Below, piece after piece: positions 38,197 to 47,340 of a stretch of 64,000 bases of DNA. The stretch covers positions 62,001 to 126,000 of the forward strand of contig CAVQEH010000006.1 of the NCBI GenBank assembly GCA_963711455.1, in the 5' to 3' direction. Position numbers and translations under genes: made by a program. This stretch comes from DATFVA01 sp963711455. GTDB taxonomy: Bacteria; Bacteroidota; Ignavibacteria; Ignavibacteriales; Ignavibacteriaceae. Below the pieces are notes generated by a model that was not told the DNA's origin, did not search any database, and was given only the letters and a program-made list of their open reading frames with translations. Positions within the stretch are counted from its first letter, which is position 1. Every line of letters begins with the position of its first letter.

Positions 38197-39105
38197 ATGC
38201 CTAAATATCACATAGGTACAGCAGGCTGGTCATATAAAGATTGGGTGCCTGCATTTTATCCGAAATCCCAATCCGGTGGATTTGACTGGCTCAGGTTTTA
38301 TGCAAATTATTTTAATTGCGTTGAAGTCAATTCATCTTATTACACTTATATAAGTCCAAAAACTGTAAAAGGCTGGATAGAAAAGGTATCCGATTCAGAT
38401 GATTTTCTTTTTACCATAAAACTTCACCAGGATTTTACTCATAAAAAATTTTTTGATGAACAAAAAATAAGAGCGGTTCACTATAACCTTGAAATGCTTA
38501 CCAAAGCTGAAAGACTTGGCGGATTGCTAATTCAATTTCCATATTCATTTGCATTTAACGAGGCTTCAGCGGATTATGTAAGAAGATTAAAAGAAATTTT
38601 CGATAATTATAATTGTTTTGTGGAAGTACGTCATTCATCATGGAATCAAAAAAGTGTATTTGAACTTTTTAAGGAGTTGAATCTTACATTTTGTACAATT
38701 GATCAGCCGCAGATAGGAAAGGCAATACAGTTTGAACCTATTATAACAAACGATATTGCATATATTCGTTTTCATGGAAGAAATACGGAAGCCTGGTCGA
38801 AATCAATAAAAAACTTTGGAAAAAAACAGACTTATGAAGAGCAGAGTTCAAGATATAAATATTTATATTCTCCCGGCGAACTGGTTGAAATAGAACAGAA
38901 GATAAAAGCAATACAGGAAAAGGTAAAAGATATTTATGTAATTATGAACAATCATCCGCAGGGTGAAGGTGTTGCAAATGCCTTTGAACTGATTCATCTT
39001 TTGGAAGAGAAAGAAAGAATTGATATGCCACTTACAATTGCTAAAGCTTTTCCAAGACTTGAAGAAATTGCTTTAGATTATTTTGATCCTAAATTAAAAC
39101 TATGA
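38197..39105 (+). CDS. DUF72 (YecE-like) protein
   Basis: This 302-residue TIM-barrel-like protein begins HIGTAGWSYKDWVPAFYPKS and has NCVEVNSSYY, FTIKLHQDFTH and YIRFHGRN, all standard DUF72 blocks. No enzymatic activity is established for the family. It lies 28 bases after the DUF5131 gene and 148 bases before dinB. DUF72 genes often occur near DNA-repair genes, which fits this setting. Confidence 0.9.
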   Translation: MPKYHIGTAGWSYKDWVPAFYPKSQSGGFDWLRFYANYFNCVEVNSSYYTYISPKTVKGWIEKVSDSDDFLFTIKLHQDFTHKKFFDEQKIRAVHYNLEMLTKAERLGGLLIQFPYSFAFNEASADYVRRLKEIFDNYNCFVEVRHSSWNQKSVFELFKELNLTFCTIDQPQIGKAIQFEPIITNDIAYIRFHGRNTEAWSKSIKNFGKKQTYEEQSSRYKYLYSPGELVEIEQKIKAIQEKVKDIYVIMNNHPQGEGVANAFELIHLLEEKERIDMPLTIAKAFPRLEEIALDYFDPKLKL

Positions 39106-39253
39106 TAATCCTTAAGTATAGATAATTAACAAAAGCGTTATTTAAGTGTATTGGTAAATTTTTCCCTGACTTATGTAAGGGCGATAGAAGACTACAAATT
39201 AGAAGTAATTATTTGATTTTTCGGTGTATCAACTTTTCTAATTGATTTAACTT

Positions 39254-40396
39254 ATGCGTACAATCTTTCATCTCGACCTTGATGCATTTTTTGTCTCGGT
39301 TGAACGAATACTCGATCCATCATTAAAAGGTAAACCTGTAATTGTAGGTGGTGATCCTCACGGCAGAGGAGTGGTTGCCGCCTGTTCGTATGAAGCAAGA
39401 GCTTACGGACTACATTCTGCCATGCCCATAAGGCAGGCATTTAAACTTTGTCCCAATGGAATTTATCTGCATGGTCATCACGAAGAATATGGCCGTTTTT
39501 CTCATGCAGTGAAAAATATTTTATCGGGTTATGCTCCAATAATTGAGCAGGCGTCAATAGATGAATTTTATATGGATTTTACCGGCTGCAGAAAAATCTA
39601 TGGGTCAATGTTCATGTTTGCTTCAATGATTCAGCAGGAAATTAAACAGAAGCTTTCTCTTCCTTGTTCAATTGGAATTGGCAGCAATAAAACCATTGCA
39701 AAAATCGGTTCTGATTGTTTGAAACCAATGGGAATAACTTATATAATTCCCGGAATGGAAAAAGAATTTCTTTCTCATATGCCTGTTGAAACAATTCCCG
39801 GTGTAGGAAAAGTGATGCTAAGGGAATTAAATAATAAAGGTTTTTATGTAATTGGAGATATAACAAAGCTGTCTTCCGATTACTGGGGTTCTGCATACGG
39901 TAAATATGGAATTGACTTGTGGCGTAAAGCGAATGGTGAGGGAACCGAATATCTTACTATTGAACGCGAACAAAAAAGCATTTCTACAGAAACAACTTTC
40001 GGAAGTGATATTACAAATGATGAAAAAATTTATGCAACACTTTTTGAACTGACAGGTAAGATATGCCAGAACCTCAGGGACGAAAATTTAATTGCTTCAA
40101 CAATTAGCATAAAGCTTCGTTATTCTGATTTCCAGACTCTTACTCGTTCCCGTACAATCAAACCAACTGATGATGATAAAACGGTATTTGAAAATGCTAA
40201 AGATTTATTAATGAAAGCTCATACAAGACGCGTTGGGATCAGATTGATTGGCGTAGGTGTAAGCAAATTTTCGCATTTCAGTGAACAGGAAGTTTTATTT
40301 GAAGATGAAGAGGTAAAAAGAAAAAAACTATTCAGAGTAATAGACATTTTAAGGAGAAAGTACAGTTATTCAATTATAAATTTTAGTAAATATTAA
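39254..40396 (+). CDS. dinB: DNA polymerase IV (Y-family)
   Basis: This 380-residue translesion polymerase has HLDLDAFFVSVE with the first catalytic Asp, VVAACSYEARAYGLHSAMP, and QASIDEFYMDFTG with the second acidic pair. GSNKTIAKIGSDCLKP follows, and a helix-hairpin-helix lies near VETIPGVGKVM. Near the C-terminus QEVLF fits the QxxLF beta-clamp-binding consensus, although about 35 residues follow it. It is the last gene after lexA on this strand and may be read from the lexA promoter; I see no separate copy of the palindrome before it. It ends five bases from the convergent HIT gene. Confidence 0.95.
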   Translation: MRTIFHLDLDAFFVSVERILDPSLKGKPVIVGGDPHGRGVVAACSYEARAYGLHSAMPIRQAFKLCPNGIYLHGHHEEYGRFSHAVKNILSGYAPIIEQASIDEFYMDFTGCRKIYGSMFMFASMIQQEIKQKLSLPCSIGIGSNKTIAKIGSDCLKPMGITYIIPGMEKEFLSHMPVETIPGVGKVMLRELNNKGFYVIGDITKLSSDYWGSAYGKYGIDLWRKANGEGTEYLTIEREQKSISTETTFGSDITNDEKIYATLFELTGKICQNLRDENLIASTISIKLRYSDFQTLTRSRTIKPTDDDKTVFENAKDLLMKAHTRRVGIRLIGVGVSKFSHFSEQEVLFEDEEVKRKKLFRVIDILRRKYSYSIINFSKY

Positions 40397-40401
40397 TTCT
40401 A

Positions 40402-40749
40402 TCAGCCCGGGGGCCATCTCATTTGTCTGCCGCCAAGAAGATGAATGTGCAAATGATAAACTTCCTGACCGCCTTTTTGTCCGCAGTTCATTACAAGCCT
40501 GAAACCTTCTTCAGCAATATGATTCTCTTTTGCCAGCTTGTTTGCAACATCAATCATTTCTCCTAAAAGTTCAGCATGCTCTTTTCCTTTTAAATCTGTC
40601 ACTTTGGGGATTTCGATTTTAGGAACGATTAAAATGTGTACCGGTGCCTGTGGATTTATATCCTTAAATGCAATTACCGAGTCACTCTCGAAAACTATAT
40701 CAGCTTTAATTTCTTTGCTGATTATTTTGGAAAAAATTGTTTCGCCCAT
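40402..40749 (-). CDS. HIT-family nucleotide hydrolase/transferase (Hint type)
   Basis: This 115-residue histidine-triad protein has the triad HLHIHLLGG near the C-terminus and the Hint-like start FSKIISKEIKADIVFESD. Hint enzymes hydrolyse adenosine phosphoramidates. It is complete, ending RQMRWPPG as in the group. It starts two bases after the stop of the NtrC-like gene, so both are probably in one unit. Confidence 0.94.
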   Translation of the reverse strand: MGETIFSKIISKEIKADIVFESDSVIAFKDINPQAPVHILIVPKIEIPKVTDLKGKEHAELLGEMIDVANKLAKENHIAEEGFRLVMNCGQKGGQEVYHLHIHLLGGRQMRWPPG

Positions 40750-40751
40750 AA

Positions 40752-42107
40752 TTATTCTTCCTTCTCGATTCCGTATTTTTTCATTTTATTATAAAGATGA
40801 CTTCTCTGGATATCAAGTATTTCTGCTGTCTTACTGATATTCCAGTCATTTACTTTTAGCTGCTTTAAAATAAATGCACGCTCTGCCTTCTCCTTGAATT
40901 CCTGGAAAGAATTGCTCTCTTCAATTATATCACCTATTGATGATTGTGAACCCGCGAAAAGAAATTCAATGTCTTTCCGTGAGATATCTCTTTTATCAAC
41001 AAGGATTATAATTCTTTCAATACCGTTTCTAAGTTCACGAACGTTACCGCTCCATGGCAATCCCTGTAAAAACTTCATAGCATCTTCTTCAAACTTAACC
41101 GGTGGTTTTTTATGTCGGGCAGTTATATCAATTGAAAAACTTTCAACAAGGATTGGAATGTCTTCTATTCTATCTTTTAAAGGAGGAATAGTTAGAGGAA
41201 TTACATTTAATCTGTGAAAAAGATCCTCCCTGAAATTTCCTTCGGCTATTTCATCCTTTAAATTTTTATTAGTAGCAGAAATTATTCTAACATCGACTTC
41301 AATTTTTTTATTACCTCCAACCCTATCAATTTTTCCATCTTCAATTGCACGCAATACTTTTGCCTGAGCCTGCGGACTCATATCACCAACTTCGTCAAGA
41401 AACAGAGTTCCCTTATTTGCCAGTTCAAATTTCCCAATTCTTTGCTGCATTGCCCCGGTAAAAGAACCCTTCTCGTGTCCAAATAATTCCGATTCAATTA
41501 ATTCATTGGGAATCGCTGCACAGTTTACTTCAACAAACGATTTATCCTTTCTATCACTTTTATTATGGATTGCTTTTGCTACCAATTCTTTTCCGGTACC
41601 ATTTTCACCTGAAATCAAAACACGTGTATCAAGAGGCGCCACTTTTTCGATTGTTGCCAAAATATTTTGTATGGCTTTACTTTTACCGAGAATTTTTTCA
41701 TCACCATGAAGTGATTGCTTATATTCCTTGTTCTCGGTAATCAGGTTAGATTGCTCAACAGCATTTCTTACACTAATTACAAGCTTATCGCGGTCGATAG
41801 GCTTTTCTATAAAATCAAAAGCTCCCAAACGGGTTGCTTTAATTGCATTCTCCACACTTCCGTGAGCAGAAATCATTATTACTGAAAGAGCGGGGTTAAC
41901 TTCTTTAACCTTTTTGAGAACTTCAAATCCGTTCATTTCAGGCATCTGTATGTCGAGCAGAAGTACTGCATAATTTTCATTAATAGCTTTATCAAAACCT
42001 TCAGTTGATCTGGTTGAGTATTGAACGGCATACCCTTCATACTCAAGTATCATTTTTATGCTTTCGCAGATTTCGTTTTCGTCATCAATAATTAAAATTG
42101 AATTCAT
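40752..42107 (-). CDS. Sigma-54-dependent response regulator (NtrC/AtoC family)
   Basis: The protein has 451 residues: receiver (1-120, acceptor Asp52 in LLLDIQMPEMNG), AAA+ domain (about 140-375) with Walker A GENGTGKE and Walker B GTLFLDEVGDM, and a Fis-type helix-turn-helix at the end (WNISKTAEILDIQRSHLYNK). The loop that contacts sigma-54 reads GSFTGA instead of the usual GAFTGA. It activates sigma-54 promoters when phosphorylated. No histidine kinase is adjacent, so the sensor and targets are unknown. It lies five bases after a conserved secreted protein and two bases before the HIT gene. Confidence 0.94.
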   Translation of the reverse strand: MNSILIIDDENEICESIKMILEYEGYAVQYSTRSTEGFDKAINENYAVLLLDIQMPEMNGFEVLKKVKEVNPALSVIMISAHGSVENAIKATRLGAFDFIEKPIDRDKLVISVRNAVEQSNLITENKEYKQSLHGDEKILGKSKAIQNILATIEKVAPLDTRVLISGENGTGKELVAKAIHNKSDRKDKSFVEVNCAAIPNELIESELFGHEKGSFTGAMQQRIGKFELANKGTLFLDEVGDMSPQAQAKVLRAIEDGKIDRVGGNKKIEVDVRIISATNKNLKDEIAEGNFREDLFHRLNVIPLTIPPLKDRIEDIPILVESFSIDITARHKKPPVKFEEDAMKFLQGLPWSGNVRELRNGIERIIILVDKRDISRKDIEFLFAGSQSSIGDIIEESNSFQEFKEKAERAFILKQLKVNDWNISKTAEILDIQRSHLYNKMKKYGIEKEE

Positions 42108-42112
42108 ATTTT

Positions 42113-42763
42113 TTATGGGGAATTATATCTAATATAAAACAGAGTTCTTAATAATAAAGCATTTGACGGCTGTACATTTTTATTTTTTTTTAAGTATGTA
42201 CCAAAAATATATCCTAGTTTGTTAGTCATCAAATCGCGGGTATCAATTATAGACTGAACCTTAAATTCTTCCTCAAACACCTCCACAAAATAACCAATTA
42301 GGTCGCCCAAATCAAAAATTGATGAGTTATATGCAAGAAAAGCGCTGCCGAAAAAATGTGCGAGTTTATCTTTATCCCCAAAATTATTTTTGGGAGTATC
42401 AAAAAATAAATTTTTCGGAAGGTTTTTATTCTTGATTAAAAAAACTGAATCATTTGCTGAAGTAAGAGGATATTGAATAATAGTTTTAATTAATGGTATC
42501 TGAATTGGAACCTTTTTATATGGAACAGTAGCGAACATTAAAGAAAGTAGTGCTTCGGAATAATCACCGTTGCGGTAATTTGCTGCCCGGCTAAACAAAG
42601 TATCTGCAAGAGATAAATCATTTACTTTACCGTGCAAATTCCCGAAGTAATCCGAAGCAATAAATTCGGAAAGAAAATTTACAGTTTGGGAAAGCCTGCT
42701 TTGCTGGGGTATTACCAATTGCGTATTGACTAAAAGTATTGAAATGAAAAAAAGAGATTTCAA
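42113..42763 (-). CDS. Secreted protein of unknown function
   Basis: The protein has 216 residues with a signal peptide (ending near VIPQQ). I do not recognise the family firmly. The segment DKLAHFFGSAFLAYN and, 45 residues on, TRDLMTNKLGYIFGTYL recall the DK..HF ... D...N..G pattern of small membrane or periplasmic proteins of the YfiM/DUF2279 kind. It is the first gene of a unit with the NtrC-like regulator (gap of five bases), which could mean it is a signal input or a target; that is speculation. Confidence 0.5.
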   Translation of the reverse strand: MKSLFFISILLVNTQLVIPQQSRLSQTVNFLSEFIASDYFGNLHGKVNDLSLADTLFSRAANYRNGDYSEALLSLMFATVPYKKVPIQIPLIKTIIQYPLTSANDSVFLIKNKNLPKNLFFDTPKNNFGDKDKLAHFFGSAFLAYNSSIFDLGDLIGYFVEVFEEEFKVQSIIDTRDLMTNKLGYIFGTYLKKNKNVQPSNALLLRTLFYIRYNSP

Positions 42764-42806
42764 TTTATATTAACAAATAATGGATAGAAAACTATCTTTC
42801 CTAAAC

Positions 42807-42841
42807 AAAAAATGCCAGTCACTAAGAAGTAACCGGCATTT
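42807..42841 (-). terminator. Terminator at the end of the long minus-strand unit
   Basis: On the minus strand AATGCCGGT pairs with ACTGGCATT (one mismatch; plus-strand arms 42811-42819 and 42832-42840), followed by six T residues (42812-42807). It lies just after the HEPN gene. Confidence 0.85.
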
Positions 42842-42859
42842 GTAACTTTAGAAATATCT

Positions 42860-43249
42860 TCAGTCAAATCGTATATTTAAATCCCTTAATAATTTTTTAA
42901 TTTCCTTAAGATAATCGTTTTTTATTCTTTTGAATATTAGTTCCGAAACATCCTCACTATAAATATGTGAAGTCTGATTTCTATCATCAAGCATGTTGAG
43001 AAATACTTCTTCATTCTGAATTAATCCGAATCCGAAAGATTCCTTAAGTGCTTCTTTAGGTGATTTGGTTATTAAACCTTCGCTTGATAAAAATAATTTC
43101 AACGTTTTCCAAAGAAGCTCGAATGTGAATTCAAATCTTTGTATAACACCGTCACGATCTAATTGGTCTTCAGTTAATTTGATCCCTTCATCCAGTCTTT
43201 TTACTGCATCTTTTAATTGTTTAAAGGAATATTGAAGTTCAGCATTCAT
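42860..43249 (-). CDS. HEPN-domain protein (HepT-like, HI0074 family)
   Basis: This 129-residue all-helical protein is of the family named 'nucleotidyltransferase substrate-binding'. It has RNQTSHIY at residues 90-97, the R-x4-H-x-Y motif of HepT toxins: Arg90 and His95 would form an RNase site, and Tyr97 is the residue adenylylated by MntA in studied pairs. FEFTFELLWKTLKLFLSSEG is the typical family helix. Its start overlaps the MNT gene by 11 bases. Known pairs are type VII toxin-antitoxin modules; whether this one is toxic cannot be told from sequence. Confidence 0.87.
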   Translation of the reverse strand: MNAELQYSFKQLKDAVKRLDEGIKLTEDQLDRDGVIQRFEFTFELLWKTLKLFLSSEGLITKSPKEALKESFGFGLIQNEEVFLNMLDDRNQTSHIYSEDVSELIFKRIKNDYLKEIKKLLRDLNIRFD

Positions 43250-43526
43250 AAATTACAATCCCTGTTTTCTCTATAATATTCTTAAAGCCGATATCAATTT
43301 CTGTTAAAAATACCAAATCGATTTTATGAAGTCCCGTAACAGATTCAAGTTTTTCTCTGAGTTCTCGTTTTTCCTTTAAATTTAGAAGATTTGAATCGAT
43401 TGCTATATCATAATCAGAATTATATTGAAATTTTCCTTTGCTTCTGGAACCAAACAGTAACAATTTCTTCGGATGAATCTCATCAGCAATAATTTTAACA
43501 ATATTATCTAATTTTTTATCTTCCAT
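43239..43526 (-). CDS. MNT-domain nucleotidyltransferase (MntA-like, HI0073 family)
   Basis: This 95-residue minimal nucleotidyltransferase has GSRSKGKFQYNSDYD (residues 26-40), an exact GS-x10-D-x-D motif, so the metal-binding aspartates Asp38 and Asp40 are present. Studied relatives transfer AMP to the tyrosine of the partner HEPN protein and so neutralise it. It overlaps the HEPN gene by 11 bases and starts one base after the carboxyltransferase stop, an unusually tight join to a metabolic operon. Confidence 0.88.
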   Translation of the reverse strand: MEDKKLDNIVKIIADEIHPKKLLLFGSRSKGKFQYNSDYDIAIDSNLLNLKEKRELREKLESVTGLHKIDLVFLTEIDIGFKNIIEKTGIVIYEC

Positions 43527-43527
43527 T

Positions 43528-45183
43528 TTATGTTTGAATTACCCCCGGGTTAAATTTTGGTATATCCGGATTATTGTCTGCAACTTCCAGTGCCATTGAA
43601 ATATATTCTCGTGTTAAAACAGGGTCTAATATTTCATCAATCCATAACCTTGCTGCTGCATACAAAGGAGTACTTTTTTCTTCATAAGAATTTATAACTT
43701 CTTCTAAAAGTTTTTTCTTTTCTGCTTCATTCAATTGTTTATTACTTTTTTCAGCCTGCTTAATTTTAATATCAAGTAAAACACTGCTTGCCTGGTTTCC
43801 TCCCATTACTGATATTTTTGCATTAGGATAAGCAAAAATAAAACGCGGATCATAGGCTTTACCGCACATTGCATAATTCCCTGCGCCAAAACTATTGCCT
43901 ACAATAATTGTAATTTTTGGTACGACAGAATTTGCAACAGCATTCACCATCTTTGCACCGTCTTTAATTATTCCGCCGTGTTCAGCCCTGCTGCCTACCA
44001 TAAATCCTGTCACATCCTGAAGAAATATTAAAGGAATTTTCTTCTGGTTACAGTTTAAAATAAAACGCGTTGCTTTGTCGGAAGAATCGGAATAAATAAC
44101 TCCCCCTACCTGCATTTCACCTGTTTCGGTTTTTACAACCTCACGCTGATTAGCAACTATTCCAACTGCCCATCCATCTATTCTTGCATAACCTGTAATT
44201 ATAGTCTTACCATAACCTGCTTTGTATTCATCAAGTAACGAGTCATCGACAATTCGTGCAATTAAATCATACGAATTATATGGTTTAATCGGATCTTCCG
44301 GCAGCAATCCGTAAATTTCTTTCGGAGAAAATTTAGGAGGTTTACTTTCAATTCTATTAAAGCCGGCTGTTAATGTAGAACCATGCTTTCCAACAATGCT
44401 TCTGATTTGTCTAATACATTCTTCATCGTTCTTCATTATGTAATCGGTGACACCGGAAATATTTGATTGTACTCTTGCGCCTCCAAGCGATTCATTATCA
44501 ATAATCTCGCCTATTGCCGCCTTAACAAGGTGAGCACCCGCAAGAAAAACCGATCCTTCACCTTCCACAATTAGTGCTTCATCGCTCATAATAGGAAGAT
44601 AAGCACCGCCGGCAACACAAGGACCCATAATTGCGGCTATCTGTGGAATTCCCATTGATGACATAACTGCATTATTCCTGAATATCCTTCCAAAATGTTC
44701 TTTATCTGGAAAAATATCTTCCTGAAGAGGAAGGAAAACTCCTGCACTATCAACAAGATATATTACAGGGAGCCTGTTTTCAATTGCAATTTCCTGTGCA
44801 CGCAAATTCTTTTTAGCAGTAATGGGAAACCACGCTCCGGCTTTTACTGTTGCATCATTTGCAACAATTACATGAAACCTTCCATGAATTTTTCCAATTC
44901 CATAAATTGTTCCTGAAGAAGGAGCCCCGCCATATTCTTCGTACATACCATATGCAGCAAAAGTGCTTAGCTCATAAAAATCCTTTGGATTATCAACAAG
45001 TAGATTTATTCTTTCCCGTGCGGTAAGCTTTCCTTTAGCTTTATGTTTTTCTATTGATTTTTTCCCCCCGCCAAGATGAACTTTTTCCTTTTCAGCGTGA
45101 AGTTTGCGAAGAAGGTTTTTATAATAATCTTCTCTTTTTAAATATGATTCAGTTTCTATAATTGGTTTACTAATATTTTTCAT
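43528..45183 (-). CDS. Acyl-CoA carboxylase, carboxyltransferase (beta) subunit, MCC-like
   Basis: This 551-residue biotin-dependent carboxyltransferase transfers CO2 from carboxybiotin to an acyl-CoA. Blocks GKLTARERINLLVD, YEEYGGAPSSGTIYGIG, GAWFPITAKKNLRAQEIA, IYLVDSAGVFLPLQEDIFPD and MGPCVAGGAYLPIMSD resemble methylcrotonyl-CoA carboxylase beta more than propionyl-CoA carboxylase, although GFMVGS and GNSFGAGNYAMCGKAYDPR are shared by both. Methylcrotonyl-CoA, from leucine breakdown, is the best guess. The biotin carboxylase/carrier subunit is not in the window. It lies five bases after the acyl-CoA dehydrogenase gene. Confidence 0.85.
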   Translation of the reverse strand: MKNISKPIIETESYLKREDYYKNLLRKLHAEKEKVHLGGGKKSIEKHKAKGKLTARERINLLVDNPKDFYELSTFAAYGMYEEYGGAPSSGTIYGIGKIHGRFHVIVANDATVKAGAWFPITAKKNLRAQEIAIENRLPVIYLVDSAGVFLPLQEDIFPDKEHFGRIFRNNAVMSSMGIPQIAAIMGPCVAGGAYLPIMSDEALIVEGEGSVFLAGAHLVKAAIGEIIDNESLGGARVQSNISGVTDYIMKNDEECIRQIRSIVGKHGSTLTAGFNRIESKPPKFSPKEIYGLLPEDPIKPYNSYDLIARIVDDSLLDEYKAGYGKTIITGYARIDGWAVGIVANQREVVKTETGEMQVGGVIYSDSSDKATRFILNCNQKKIPLIFLQDVTGFMVGSRAEHGGIIKDGAKMVNAVANSVVPKITIIVGNSFGAGNYAMCGKAYDPRFIFAYPNAKISVMGGNQASSVLLDIKIKQAEKSNKQLNEAEKKKLLEEVINSYEEKSTPLYAAARLWIDEILDPVLTREYISMALEVADNNPDIPKFNPGVIQT

Positions 45184-45188
45184 TAAAT

Positions 45189-46358
45189 TTATTGATTATT
45201 TGACAAGAGTTCTCTTGAAATCACAATCCTCTGAATTTCAGAAGTTCCTTCACCGATTGTAAGAAGCTTTACATCGCGATATAATTTTTCAACCGGGTAA
45301 TCTTTAATAAAACCATAACCGCCGTGAATCTGCACCGCTTCACTTGAAGCTTTCTCTGCAATTTCGCTTGCAAACAATTTTGCCATCGCGGCTTCCTTCA
45401 TATTAGGTAATCCCTTATCCTTCATTGCTGCGGCCCGAAGTGTAAGTAATCTGGCAGCTTCAATATTTACAGCCATTTCTGCAAGCTTGAATTGTGTTGC
45501 CTGGAATTCACTTAAATGTTTGTTAAACTGTTTTCTTTCCAAACTGTATTTTAGGGAAGCATCCAAACATCCTTGGGCAAGGCCGACACTTAAAGCAGCA
45601 ATAGAAATTCTTCCGCCCTCGAGAATTTTCATTGCCTGGATAAAACCTTCGCCTTCTTCACCGAGTAAATTATCAGCAGGTACTTTGCAGTTTTCAAAAA
45701 TTAATTGTGTTGTATCACTGGCACGCATTCCGAGCTTGTTCTCTTTCTTTCCGACAATAAATCCTTCCATTCCTTTTTCAAGAATGAATGCTGAAATTCC
45801 TTTTTTTCCTTTTTCCTTATCTGTAACAGCCATTACTACAGCAGTTTCACCTACTGTCCCATGTGTAATAAAGGTTTTACTGCCATTTAGCAGATAGTAT
45901 CCATCTTTTTTTTCTGCAAAAGATTTCATCCCGGCGGCATCACTTCCGGAAGAAGATTCTGTTAAACCCCAGGCTGCAACTTTTTTACCAGCAATTAAAT
46001 CAGGCAGATATTTTTTCCTTTGCTCTTCATTACCAAATCTGAAAAGATGATTTGTTCCTAAACCATTATGTGCTGCTACAGAAAGTGATATAGAGGGATC
46101 TACGCGTCCGAGTTCCTCTACAATTATAACGAACTCTACATATCCAAGTCCGGCGCCACCATATTCTTCTGGGAAAATTACTCCCATAAAACCGAGGTCA
46201 CCAAGCTGCCTGATTATATCCATCGGGAATTCCTGTGATTCATCATATTTCATTACAACAGGACGGATATTCTTTTCGGCAAAATCACGTACTGTATTTT
46301 TGATAATTAACTGATTTTCAGTTAGTTCTGTTAGAAAAGGATTCTCTAAAACTTCCAT
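45189..46358 (-). CDS. Acyl-CoA dehydrogenase
   Basis: This 389-residue FAD enzyme introduces a 2,3-double bond into acyl-CoA. Seen: GVIFPEEYGGAGLGY, AWGLTESSSGSDAAGMKS (FAD and substrate loop), QIHGGYGFIKDYPVEKLYRD and the catalytic Glu in TIGEGTSEIQRIVISR, at the position used by short-chain and butyryl-type enzymes. With the MCC-like subunit next door, isovaleryl-CoA or another short branched acyl-CoA is a plausible substrate. It starts 19 bases after meaB. Confidence 0.92.
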   Translation of the reverse strand: MEVLENPFLTELTENQLIIKNTVRDFAEKNIRPVVMKYDESQEFPMDIIRQLGDLGFMGVIFPEEYGGAGLGYVEFVIIVEELGRVDPSISLSVAAHNGLGTNHLFRFGNEEQRKKYLPDLIAGKKVAAWGLTESSSGSDAAGMKSFAEKKDGYYLLNGSKTFITHGTVGETAVVMAVTDKEKGKKGISAFILEKGMEGFIVGKKENKLGMRASDTTQLIFENCKVPADNLLGEEGEGFIQAMKILEGGRISIAALSVGLAQGCLDASLKYSLERKQFNKHLSEFQATQFKLAEMAVNIEAARLLTLRAAAMKDKGLPNMKEAAMAKLFASEIAEKASSEAVQIHGGYGFIKDYPVEKLYRDVKLLTIGEGTSEIQRIVISRELLSNNQ

Positions 46359-46377
46359 TTAAACTCTCCTTAAATTT

Positions 46378-47340
46378 TTATTGTCCCTGATTTTTATAAT
46401 TCCTGATAATCTCTTCTGCAATATGATACGGAGAAAGATTACCAAGAACAACTTTATTAATAGACGAATTTAATGATTTTTCTCCAGTTCCGCTCCATAA
46501 TTCTTCCCTTATTTTTTCTTCAACTATGTTCCGGATTCTTACTTTGGTTCGTTCTTCTCTTTTTTTAAGAAATTTATTTTTCTCATGTAAATGATTTTTA
46601 TGTTTTGTTATTTCTTCAGCAATTTCATTTATGCCTTTATTTTCAGTAGCTACTGCTTTAATTATATTTGGCATCCATGTGTTTTCATCGTGCGCTTTCA
46701 TCATCAATATAGTTCTAAGTGCAGTAACTGCCTGCTGAGCTCCGGGACGGTCACTTTTATTCACAACAAAGAAATCAGCTATTTCCATTAAACCTGCTTT
46801 CATTGCCTGCACAGCATCACCCGACTCAGGAACAAGAACTACGATAGTCGTATCGGCTGCATTTGCAATATCTAATTCCGACTGACCGACACCGACAGTT
46901 TCAAGTAAAATAAAGTCAAATCCCGCACTGTCAAGAACATCTGCAGCATCTATTGCTTTTTTACTTAAGCCGCCGAGACTTCCTCTAGTAGCCATACTTC
47001 GGATGAATACGCCAGGATCCTGTCCGATATCCGACATTCTTATCCTGTCTCCCAATAAAGCACCGCCAGTAAAGGGACTGGTCGGATCAACTGCAATTAT
47101 TCCTACTTTCTTACCGAGACTGCGATAGTATTTTGTAAGTTGATTTGTGATTGTACTTTTTCCGGCTCCGGGGGGTCCTGTGACTCCAATTCTGTATGCA
47201 TTCCCAGTGCTGGAATAAATTGATTTCAGAAATTCAGAAGAGTTTGAATTGTTTGATTCAACAACGGAAATAGCACGTGCTACGCTTCGTCTGTCGCCCG
47301 CGAATAATTTTTCTTTTAATGAATTTACGGACATTATCAC
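46378..47340 (-). CDS. meaB: MeaB/ArgK-type G3E GTPase (methylmalonyl-CoA mutase chaperone)
   Basis: This 320-residue GTPase protects and reloads adenosylcobalamin enzymes. The P-loop is GVTGPPGAGKSTITNQL, followed by VDPTSPFTGGALLGDRIRM, the switch region IRSMATRGSLGGLS, ETVGVGQSE and the specificity motif VVNKSDRPGA. The C-terminal dimerisation arm is present. Methylmalonyl-CoA mutase itself is not in the window. The first four bases overlap the epimerase gene. Confidence 0.93.
   Translation of the reverse strand: MIMSVNSLKEKLFAGDRRSVARAISVVESNNSNSSEFLKSIYSSTGNAYRIGVTGPPGAGKSTITNQLTKYYRSLGKKVGIIAVDPTSPFTGGALLGDRIRMSDIGQDPGVFIRSMATRGSLGGLSKKAIDAADVLDSAGFDFILLETVGVGQSELDIANAADTTIVVLVPESGDAVQAMKAGLMEIADFFVVNKSDRPGAQQAVTALRTILMMKAHDENTWMPNIIKAVATENKGINEIAEEITKHKNHLHEKNKFLKKREERTKVRIRNIVEEKIREELWSGTGEKSLNSSINKVVLGNLSPYHIAEEIIRNYKNQGQ

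Noticed and set aside
39106..39253. Second LexA palindrome before dinB
   Set aside because: No copy of TACCATAC or GTATGGTA, or a close variant, is present in this gap.
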